A DNA stretch of 51,499 nt from Rhodoferax sp. (lineage in GTDB: Bacteria; Pseudomonadota; Gammaproteobacteria; Burkholderiales; Burkholderiaceae_C), in contig NZ_JAGPBB010000017.1 of the NCBI RefSeq assembly GCF_018063565.1, positions 1 to 51,499 of the forward strand, read 5' to 3'. Every line of letters starts with the position of its first letter. Position 1 is the stretch's first letter. Below are positions 9,079-15,972 of this stretch, one piece after another. The position numbers and the translations under genes are program-made. A model generated the notes under the pieces. The model saw only the letters and a list, made by a program, of their open reading frames with translations, did not search any database and was not told the DNA's origin.

Positions 9079-9482
9079 TATTTTCCTCTCGGTTGCCAGG
9101 AGTGGTTTTGCCGCGCGCGGCCGGTGGCGATCCATCGGCTGGCAAACAGCTGACTGCCGGGCCAATACGCCCGCATGACCGGAGCTGCCTGGCGCCGCAA
9201 GGTCAATTTGTGTTTCATGGTGGCCACCAGAATCGCAGCCACCAAGTCAGCAGGCATGCCGTTGACAGTGGGGCGCTCCGGCACCTGTGCGCCGACCGCA
9301 TCGTCAGCAACCGCTGCAATGCGTTCGGCCTGTGCATTGGCAACCGCTGCTGGCACGGCGGTGGCGGGCTCTTTGTCAAGCACCAGAACCAGTGTCAACA
9401 AACCCCACAACAGTCCCAGCAATGCAAAGACCAGGCCCATACCCAGCACAGTCATCTGCAGGCCCCAGGCTAAATTTTCCAT
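9078..9482 (-). CDS. Decarboxylase gamma/delta subunit (OadG/MmdD-like)
   Basis: About 134 residues. One N-terminal membrane helix (MTVLGMGLVFALLGLLWGLLT) follows the short start MENLAWGLQ. After an Ala/Val-rich linker comes a small conserved end, MPADLVAAILVATMKHKL. This layout is that of OadG-type subunits, which hold the complex together. ATG 9482 is the natural start; the frame runs further upstream over the alpha-subunit stop without family resemblance. It lies 16 bases after the alpha gene and overlaps the next gene by one base. Confidence 0.85.
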   Translation of the reverse strand: MENLAWGLQMTVLGMGLVFALLGLLWGLLTLVLVLDKEPATAVPAAVANAQAERIAAVADDAVGAQVPERPTVNGMPADLVAAILVATMKHKLTLRRQAAPVMRAYWPGSQLFASRWIATGRARQNHSWQPRGK

Positions 9483-9498
9483 GTCATCCTCCTGACTG

Positions 9499-11058
9499 TC
9501 AGACCGGGCAAAGACCGTGCTTCTTGGGCGGGTTCTGCTGAACCTTGGTGCGCAAAATTTCCAGCGCACGCGCCAGCCTCGGGCGGGTTTCACGTGGCTC
9601 AATCACTTCGTCGATCTGTCCTACGTCGGCCGCCCGATACGGGTTAAAGAACTTATCGCGATATTCCGTCATCAATTCCTTCTCGCGGGCGACCGGATCA
9701 GTGGCTCTCTTGATCTCTTCCCGGAAAAGGACATTCACCGCCGCGCCGGCGCCCATCACGGCGATTTGTGCCGATGGCCAGGCAAATGTGATGTCATTGC
9801 GCATCTGTTTGGAGCCCATGGCCACATAGGCACCGCCCATGGCTTTGCGCGTGACGATTGAAATTTTTGGCACCGTGGCTTCACAATAGGCGTAGATGAT
9901 CTTGGCACCGTGGCGGATGATGCCGCTGTATTCCTGGCCGGTGCCAGGCAGAAAGCCCGGGCAATCGACAAAGGTCACGATCGGCACATTGAAAGCGTCG
10001 CAAACCCGGATAAAGCGGGCGATCTTGTCGCTGGCATCAATGTTGAGCGCCCCCGACATGAAGGCTGGCTGGTTCGCCACGACGCCAATCGAGTAACCAT
10101 CCAGGCGGGCAAAGCCGATCACGGCATTGGCCGCATAGTCTGCCTGGATCTCAAAGAAACTGTCCTGGTCAAAAATCGCCTCAATGGCATCACGAATATC
10201 GTAGGGATTGTTTTCGCCATCCGGAATCAGGTCGTTGAGCGACTCATCCATGCGGTTGACCGGATCCTCTGGTGTGATCTGGGGTGGCTCTTCGTTGTTG
10301 TTCTGCGGCAGATAACTGAGCAAAAGCTTGGTCATGGCCAAGCCCTCAATTTCTGTTTCGGCCGCCAGATGGGCCACACCACTGCGGCCGGTGTGGACCT
10401 CGGCTCCGCCCAGATCGTGCGCACTGACCTGCTCGCCCGTCACCGCCTTGATGACTTCCGGTCCAGTCAAGAACATATAGCTTTCGCCGGCCATGATGAC
10501 AAAGTCGGTCAGCGCTGGTGAATACACCGCGCCACCAGCGCATGGCCCCAGAATGACAGAAATCTGCGGAATCACGCCCGAGGCCATCACATTGCGCACG
10601 AACACCTCGCCGTAGGCCGCCAGACTGCGCACGCCTTCCTGGATACGGGCACCGCCAGAATCGTTCAGGCCGATCACCGGAATGCCCGACTCCAGCGCCA
10701 TGTCCTGGATGCGGCTGATCTTCTGCGACTGCACTTCCGAGAAGGAACCACCCATCACGGTAAAGTCTTGCGCAAACACCGCCACCCGACGTCCGTTGAC
10801 CTTGCCAAAACCGGTCACGATGCCGTCACCAGGAAAGCGCTGCTGATCCAGCCCGAAGGCGCTGAAATCGTGGGTTGCCAGCGCACCGAACTCCTGGAAC
10901 GAACCCTCGTCAAGCAATACGGCCAAGCGTTCCCTGGCGGTCAGTTTGCCACGTTCGTGTTGCTGGTCAATGCGCTTTTGACCACCGCCCAACACCGCCC
11001 GACTGCGCATCTCGCGCAGTACCTCGAGGTGTCCTTTTGTCTTTCCACCGATCGTCAT
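9499..11058 (-). CDS. mmdA: Acyl-CoA carboxyltransferase alpha subunit of Na+-pumping decarboxylase (MmdA/PccB family)
   Basis: About 519 residues with two crotonase-like halves. Seen motifs are DSGGARIQEGV in the acyl-CoA pocket, GPCAGGAVYSPALTDF, and in the second half DCPGFLPGTGQE, RKAMGGAYVAMGSK and AWPSAQIAVMGAGAAV. The family moves CO2 between acyl-CoA and biotin. Being followed by gamma, biotin and beta subunits, and with no biotin carboxylase gene, it most likely acts as the decarboxylating transferase. Methylmalonyl-CoA is the default substrate, but malonyl-CoA or glutaconyl-CoA cannot be excluded from sequence. ATG 11058 has AGGAA upstream. Confidence 0.85.
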   Translation of the reverse strand: MTIGGKTKGHLEVLREMRSRAVLGGGQKRIDQQHERGKLTARERLAVLLDEGSFQEFGALATHDFSAFGLDQQRFPGDGIVTGFGKVNGRRVAVFAQDFTVMGGSFSEVQSQKISRIQDMALESGIPVIGLNDSGGARIQEGVRSLAAYGEVFVRNVMASGVIPQISVILGPCAGGAVYSPALTDFVIMAGESYMFLTGPEVIKAVTGEQVSAHDLGGAEVHTGRSGVAHLAAETEIEGLAMTKLLLSYLPQNNNEEPPQITPEDPVNRMDESLNDLIPDGENNPYDIRDAIEAIFDQDSFFEIQADYAANAVIGFARLDGYSIGVVANQPAFMSGALNIDASDKIARFIRVCDAFNVPIVTFVDCPGFLPGTGQEYSGIIRHGAKIIYAYCEATVPKISIVTRKAMGGAYVAMGSKQMRNDITFAWPSAQIAVMGAGAAVNVLFREEIKRATDPVAREKELMTEYRDKFFNPYRAADVGQIDEVIEPRETRPRLARALEILRTKVQQNPPKKHGLCPV

Positions 11059-11196
11059 GACTTGATTCCTCTGGTCAACCGGCTCTTGAAAAAGCACAGG
11101 AACCGGAAAAAAATTTGATTTTTCTCGGGCCGAAGTGTCGCACTTAGGTTCGAGGATCTTTAGATTGAGGTGTTCAGATTCCGGGGAGTTGGCCTG

Positions 11197-11225
11197 CTAA
11201 TCGACAAAACACTGCGCTATGTCAA
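11197..11225 (-). promoter_or_regulatory. Candidate promoter of the decarboxylase operon
   Basis: On the minus strand TTGACA (11225-11220) matches the sigma70 -35 consensus exactly. Seventeen bases later GATTAG is only a weak -10 match (3 of 6). It would give a leader of about 130 bases before the mmdA start. Only the -35 box is convincing. Confidence 0.3.
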
Positions 11226-11352
11226 ATAAATACGAAATGGTACGTACATAGGTCTGCATGACATGACGGGGGTAGCCGACCCTCAAATTCAAGGCTGCAT
11301 TGTTGGCGTTCATGTGCCCGCAACGGACTGAAGCCGTCACACGCAGACAGCC

Positions 11353-11379
11353 GTCATACAGGCGCCATGCCTGTATGAC
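11353..11379. promoter_or_regulatory. Perfect 11-bp inverted repeat
   Basis: GTCATACAGGC and GCCTGTATGAC surround a 5-base loop (GCCAT). There is no T-run on either side, so a terminator is doubtful. It lies upstream of the candidate decarboxylase promoter and downstream of icd, fitting either an operator for a dimeric regulator or an RNA hairpin. Confidence 0.5.
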
Positions 11380-11423
11380 TGAGCGGGTGCAATACCTGCG
11401 CGTGCCGGTCTCACGCATGCAAA

Positions 11424-11443
11424 GCCTGATCCAGAGATCAGGC
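11424..11443 (-). terminator. Stem-loop after icd
   Basis: GCCTGAT and ATCAGGC pair around a 6-base loop, beginning 10 bases after the icd stop on the minus strand. Only three T residues follow, so any intrinsic termination would be weak. Confidence 0.4.
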
Positions 11444-11453
11444 AAGTCGTCGC

Positions 11454-13691
11454 TCAGCCCAGCGCCGCGTCAATTACCGCATTGAAGGTTGCACTCGGGC
11501 GCATCACCGCAGTGACTTTCTGCAGGTCGGCGAGGTAGTAGCCGCCAATGTCGGCCGGCTTGCCTTGCACCGCCTTGAGCTCGTCAGCGATCTTCTGCTC
11601 GTTGTCGGTCAGCGCTTTGGCGATGGGTGCAAAGTGGGCCTGCAACGCCGCGTCATCGGTCTGCGCGGCAAGCTGCTGCGCCCAGTACATCGCCAGGTAG
11701 AACTGGCTGCCACGATTGTCCAACTGGCCGGTCTTGGGCGACGGGTTTTTGTTGTTGTCCAGCAGCTTGCCGGTGGCAGCGTCCAGCGTGGTGGCCAGTA
11801 TCTTGGCCTTTTGATTGCCGGTCTTCAAACCCAGATCTTCCAGGCTCACCGCCAACGCCAGGAACTCACCCAGAGAATCCCAGCGCAGATGGTTCTCTTC
11901 CACCAGCTGTTTCACATGTTTGGGGGCCGAGCCGCCAGCGCCGGTTTCGTACATACCGCCGCCGGCCATCAGCGGCACGATGGACAGCATCTTGGCGCTG
12001 GTGCCCAGCTCCATGATGGGGAACAAGTCAGTCAGATAGTCGCGCAAGATGTTGCCGGTGACCGAGATGGTGTCAAGCCCGCGAATCACCCGCTCCAGCG
12101 TGTAGCGCATGGCGCGCACCTGCGACATGATCTGGATGTCGAGCCCCGTGGTGTCGTGGTCTTTGAGGTACTTTTCAACCTTTTTGATCAGCTCGTTCTC
12201 ATGTGGGCGGTAGGGGTCGAGCCAGAACAGCGCAGGCGTGTTGGAGTTGCGCGCACGCGTCACGGCCAGCTTGACCCAGTCGCGGATCGGCGCGTCCTTG
12301 ACCTGGCACATGCGCCAGATGTCACCCGCCTCGACGTTTTGCGACAGCAGCACTTCACCCGTGGCGATGTCGACAATGTTGGCCTGGCCGTCTTCGGCAA
12401 TCTCAAAGGTCTTGTCGTGCGAGCCGTATTCTTCGGCCTGCTGCGCCATCAGGCCCACATTGGGTACCGTGCCCATCGTCACCGGGTCAAAGTTGCCATT
12501 GGTCTTGCAGAAGTTGATCATCTCCTGGTAGATGCGGGCAAAGGTGCTCTCGGGCATCACCGCCTTAGTGTCTTTGGGGCGACCATCGGCACCCCACATC
12601 TTGCCGCCAATGCGGATCATGGCCGGCATCGAGGCATCCACAATCACGTCGCTGGGGGAGTGGAAGTTGGAGATGCCTTTGGCCGAATCGACCATCGCCA
12701 GTTCGGGGCGGTGCTCGTGGCAGGCATGCAGGTCACGTTCGATTTCTTCGCGCAGCGACGCTGGCAAGTCGGCAATCTTGTCATACAGGTTGGCCATGCC
12801 GTTGTTGACGTTGACGCCAATCTCTTCAAACAACTGGGCGTGTTTCTCGAACGCGTCCTTGTAGAAGATCCGTACGCAATGGCCAAACACGATCGGGTGC
12901 GAGACCTTCATCATGGTCGCCTTGACATGCAGCGAGAACATCACACCAGTCTGGCGTGCGTCTTCGAGTTGCTCTTCGTAAAACTCGCACAGCGCCTTTT
13001 TGCTCATGAACATGCTGTCGATGATCTCGCCGGCCAGCAGCTTGGTTAGCGACTTGAGCACCGTGGTCTTGCCGCTCTTGCCGACGAGTTCCATGCGCAC
13101 GTCACGCGCCTTGTCCAAAGTCAACGACTTTTCGCCGTGATAGAAGTCGCCTTTGGTCATGTGCGCCACATGGGTGCGCGAAGCCATGCTCCACTTGCCC
13201 ATGCTGTGTGGGTTTTTGCGGGCAAAACGCTTGACCGCCATTGGCGCGCGCCGGTCGGAGTTGCCTTCACGCAGCACCGGGTTGACTGCACTGCCCAGAC
13301 ACTTGGAGTAGCGCGCCTTGATCGCCTTGTCTTCGTCGCTGGTCGGGCTTTCTGGGTAATCCGGAATTTTGTAGCCACGCGCCTGCAGCTCCTTGATGGC
13401 AGCTGTCAGTTGCGGCAGTGACGCACTGATATTGGGCAACTTGATGATGTTGGTGTCTGGCAATAGGGTCAGACGGCCAAGTTCGGCCAGATGGTTGGGC
13501 ACTTTCTGTTCATCGGTCAGATATTCCGGAAACTCACCCAGCACGCGTGCCGCCACCGAGATATCACTCTCAGCCACGTCGATCCCGGCAGGCGCCGCAA
13601 ACGCCCGAATGACCGGCAAAAACGCGTGCGTCGCCAGCAGCGGCGCCTCGTCGGTAAGGGTGTAGATGATTTTGGATTTTTGCGATGTCAT
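11454..13691 (-). CDS. icd: Isocitrate dehydrogenase, NADP-dependent, monomeric type
   Basis: About 745 residues, the usual length of monomeric IDH (IDH-II), which turns isocitrate into 2-oxoglutarate with NADP+ in the TCA cycle. Family landmarks run throughout: [19 protein letters not shown] at the N-terminus, [56 protein letters not shown] and [21 protein letters not shown] 13691 has AGAGGA upstream; the frame extends to 13754 with no family match. It is divergent from the CofD-like gene, with a palindrome in between. The dimeric IDH type is not present in the window. Confidence 0.97.
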   Translation of the reverse strand: MTSQKSKIIYTLTDEAPLLATHAFLPVIRAFAAPAGIDVAESDISVAARVLGEFPEYLTDEQKVPNHLAELGRLTLLPDTNIIKLPNISASLPQLTAAIKELQARGYKIPDYPESPTSDEDKAIKARYSKCLGSAVNPVLREGNSDRRAPMAVKRFARKNPHSMGKWSMASRTHVAHMTKGDFYHGEKSLTLDKARDVRMELVGKSGKTTVLKSLTKLLAGEIIDSMFMSKKALCEFYEEQLEDARQTGVMFSLHVKATMMKVSHPIVFGHCVRIFYKDAFEKHAQLFEEIGVNVNNGMANLYDKIADLPASLREEIERDLHACHEHRPELAMVDSAKGISNFHSPSDVIVDASMPAMIRIGGKMWGADGRPKDTKAVMPESTFARIYQEMINFCKTNGNFDPVTMGTVPNVGLMAQQAEEYGSHDKTFEIAEDGQANIVDIATGEVLLSQNVEAGDIWRMCQVKDAPIRDWVKLAVTRARNSNTPALFWLDPYRPHENELIKKVEKYLKDHDTTGLDIQIMSQVRAMRYTLERVIRGLDTISVTGNILRDYLTDLFPIMELGTSAKMLSIVPLMAGGGMYETGAGGSAPKHVKQLVEENHLRWDSLGEFLALAVSLEDLGLKTGNQKAKILATTLDAATGKLLDNNKNPSPKTGQLDNRGSQFYLAMYWAQQLAAQTDDAALQAHFAPIAKALTDNEQKIADELKAVQGKPADIGGYYLADLQKVTAVMRPSATFNAVIDAALG

Positions 13692-13747
13692 GGGTGTCCT
13701 CTTTCTAGTTGAGGGGTGAAGTTTAGCGACGAAGGCATTACGGAATG

Positions 13748-13788
13748 TTGACAAACAAGTCGCTTGATGAGTGTACTAACTGGTTAGT
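13748..13788 (+). promoter_or_regulatory. Candidate promoter with 14-base palindromic operator
   Basis: TTGACA at 13748-13753 is a perfect -35 box facing the CofD-like gene. The palindrome ACTAACTGGTTAGT (13775-13788) has 6-base arms with a 2-base centre and lies where the -10 and transcription start should be. Such short palindromes are typical of TetR-family operators. A repressor bound there could block transcription of the plus-strand gene and perhaps of icd. The -10 box itself is not clear. Confidence 0.4.
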
Positions 13789-13849
13789 TGTTGTTCAAAT
13801 GCTTTTTCTTCTTTTCCCCCGTTGGTGCACCAGCCATAAAATTCGCGCC

Positions 13850-14974
13850 ATGAAACGCATCGTGATGTTTGGGGGGGGCAGCGGCAGCCGCGACGTCACC
13901 ATGGCGTTGTGTCAACAGGGCTACGACATCACGCGCGTGGTGCCAGCCTGGGACAGTGGTGGCAGCTCCAAGGCACTGCGCGAGCGCCTGGGCATTCTGG
14001 CCATGGGCGACATCCGGCAGGCCCTGATGACACTGGCCCACGGCGAAGACCGGGTCAGCGGCGTGGTTCGGTTTTTCAATGCACGCCTGTCCGAGGCGGC
14101 CGATGCACCCGAATTGCAAGCCGAGTTTGACTTTTACGCCGGTGGCGCACACCCCCTTCTGGCGACGATGGCACCAGACATCCGCAGGGCGGTGCTGGAT
14201 TGCCTGCAGGTTTTCAAAGCCAGCGTGGGCCACGATTTCGATTGGCGTCGCGGCAGTATTGGCAACTTTGTGCTGACCGGAGCTTATCTGTCGCACGGCC
14301 GGGACATCAACGCGGCGATTGCCATTTTTCGCCAGTTGTGCGGTATTGAGGGTCAGGTCTGGCCGTCCACCACAGCAGACAACGTGGCGCTGCACGCGCG
14401 GCTGGGCGATGGCACCGTGGTACACGGGCAAGACCAGGTCACCACCCTCAACCCGAGACAAGCCCGGCTTGGCATCCGGCTGGTGCATCTCAGCGTGGCC
14501 GATAACGGTGCGGATACCGGTCGGCAGCCCGCTGCCAATGCCGCCGTGCTGGGCGCCATTGCGCAGGCCGATCTGCTGGTGTTTGGCCCGGGCAGTTTTT
14601 TTACCAGCACGCTGGCGCATTTTGCGGTGCAGGGCATTGCCCAGGCGATTGCGCAGACTTCCCCCGAAGTGCCCAAAGTGCTGATTGGCAACATCCTGGA
14701 GTGTCCCGAGACCACCGGGCGCAGCCTGGCAGAACTGGTGCAGGCATTTGAGCTGGCGGCCGGCGCCGGTACGTTGACGCATGTGCTGGTCAATCGCGGC
14801 TGGGTGCCTTTTGCGCGCGTGGTCAAGGGCTTTCGCTACCTGACCGAAGGACCGATGGCATTTGCTGTGCCCACCGAAGTGGTGTTGGATGACTTCGAAG
14901 ACCCCTGGCGTCGCGGTCGGCACGACGCCCAGAAGGTGGCGACCCAACTGGGGGAAATGGTGGCGTCGGCTTGA
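13850..14974 (+). CDS. CofD/YvcK-family protein
   Basis: About 374 residues with a Rossmann-like start MKRIVMFGGGSGSRDVTMAL and the motif WDSGGSSKALRERLG followed by MGDIRQALMTLA. These resemble the CofD (2-phospho-lactate transferase) and YvcK (gluconeogenesis factor) superfamily. The conserved GPGSFFTSTLAHFAVQGIAQAI segment is also present. The acidic pair of YvcK (ADDGGSS) is altered here to WDSGGSS, so it is neither a standard YvcK nor a clear CofD; a CofD-like member of the so-called GAK gene set is another possibility. ATG 13850 begins the family-like sequence. It stands alone, divergent from icd; the substrate is unknown. Confidence 0.75.
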   Translation: MKRIVMFGGGSGSRDVTMALCQQGYDITRVVPAWDSGGSSKALRERLGILAMGDIRQALMTLAHGEDRVSGVVRFFNARLSEAADAPELQAEFDFYAGGAHPLLATMAPDIRRAVLDCLQVFKASVGHDFDWRRGSIGNFVLTGAYLSHGRDINAAIAIFRQLCGIEGQVWPSTTADNVALHARLGDGTVVHGQDQVTTLNPRQARLGIRLVHLSVADNGADTGRQPAANAAVLGAIAQADLLVFGPGSFFTSTLAHFAVQGIAQAIAQTSPEVPKVLIGNILECPETTGRSLAELVQAFELAAGAGTLTHVLVNRGWVPFARVVKGFRYLTEGPMAFAVPTEVVLDDFEDPWRRGRHDAQKVATQLGEMVASA

Positions 14975-15059
14975 CCATTTTGGGCGCGGTTACCCCGTTT
15001 TGATCATCGGATATTCGGTGATAGGATGTTATTTCACTCGTCAATATGAAACGGGAGTC

Positions 15060-15968
15060 ATGAACACTTGGTCGCGTCTGGGTTCGTTGCTGCTGCTGGC
15101 TTTGGCAGCTGCGTGCAGCGACCAGACGGCCGAGAAACCGCTTCAATACAGCACAGCGCCAGTCGGCCAGCACAGCCCGGTGTACCGCTTGGTACCCCAC
15201 CCCTTGTACAACCCGCAAACCCTCAGTGAAGTGATGCAGCCGCTGGTGGACCACCTCAATCTGCATTTGAAAGGCGTTCGGCTGGAGCTTGAGGCTTCAC
15301 GTGACTATCAAGCCTTTGAGGCCAAGTTTCGCGCCCGTGAAGCCGAGATCCTGATGCCCAACCCGTGGCAAACCATCGAAGCACAAAAAGTCGGCTATCA
15401 GGTGTTGGCGATGTGGGGAGAGGCGCAGGATTTCAAAGGCATTTTCATTGTCCGCAAGGATGGTCCCGTCAAGGTGCCCGCCGACCTGCGCGGCAAAGCC
15501 GTGAGTTACCCCTCACCAACGGCGCTGGCCGCGGCCATCATGCCGCAATACTATTTGCATCAGCAAGGCATCAAGGTCAACAGTGAGATCCGCAATCAGT
15601 ATGTCGGCACACAAGAGTCGTCCATCATGAACGTGTACATGGGCACCGTGGCGGCAGGTGCGACCTGGCCGCCGCCGTGGCGTAAATTCCAGAAGGACCA
15701 TCCGGCCGAGGCAGCCCAGCTCAAGGTCCTGTGGGAGACACCGCCGCTGGTCAACAACTCGGTCATGATGCGCAGTGACCTCGACCCGGGCATTCGCCAG
15801 GAGATGACCCGGATCCTGCTGGAGCTGCCCGGCTCGCCCGAGGGGCGCAAGATTCTTGCGGGCATGGAAACCTCGCGCTTTCACCCGGCCAACGATGCCA
15901 GCTACGAGGTGGTACGTGAGTACATCGCGCGCTTTGAGAGGGATGTGCGTCCGATTGAGCGGCCCTGA
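15060..15968 (+). CDS. PhnD-like periplasmic substrate-binding lipoprotein
   Basis: About 302 residues. The N-terminus has a signal peptide with lipobox LAAAC, so the mature protein should be lipid-anchored at a Cys. The body resembles phosphate/phosphite/phosphonate-binding proteins (PhnD type): VPHPLYNPQTLSEVMQPLVDHL, RGKAVSYPSPTALAAAIMPQYYL, and the late EGRKILAGMETSRFHPANDASY. ATG 15060 has GGGAG upstream. No ABC permease or ATPase gene is nearby. Instead it ends four bases before a GGDEF-EAL protein with a periplasmic sensor, so it may deliver a ligand signal to that protein. Confidence 0.85.
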   Translation: MNTWSRLGSLLLLALAAACSDQTAEKPLQYSTAPVGQHSPVYRLVPHPLYNPQTLSEVMQPLVDHLNLHLKGVRLELEASRDYQAFEAKFRAREAEILMPNPWQTIEAQKVGYQVLAMWGEAQDFKGIFIVRKDGPVKVPADLRGKAVSYPSPTALAAAIMPQYYLHQQGIKVNSEIRNQYVGTQESSIMNVYMGTVAAGATWPPPWRKFQKDHPAEAAQLKVLWETPPLVNNSVMMRSDLDPGIRQEMTRILLELPGSPEGRKILAGMETSRFHPANDASYEVVREYIARFERDVRPIERP

Positions 15969-15972
15969 CACC

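Larger units (their letters stand above)
11059..11453. other. Non-coding region between icd and the decarboxylase operon
   Basis: This 395-base stretch carries no convincing gene; an 82-codon minus frame inside it has no family features. It holds a stem-loop just after icd, a perfect 11-base-pair hairpin, a TTGACA box, and at 11103-11128 an imperfect A/T-rich palindrome flanked by CCGG and TCGG. All lie upstream of the decarboxylase operon, so the region probably combines the icd end with operon control. Confidence 0.6.

Noticed and set aside
11197-11445. 82-codon minus-strand frame between icd and mmdA
   Set aside because: No family features, overlaps two strong inverted repeats and has no ribosome site.
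13784-14947. 387-codon minus-strand frame opposite the CofD-like gene
   Set aside because: Shadow of a conserved gene; no recognisable domain.
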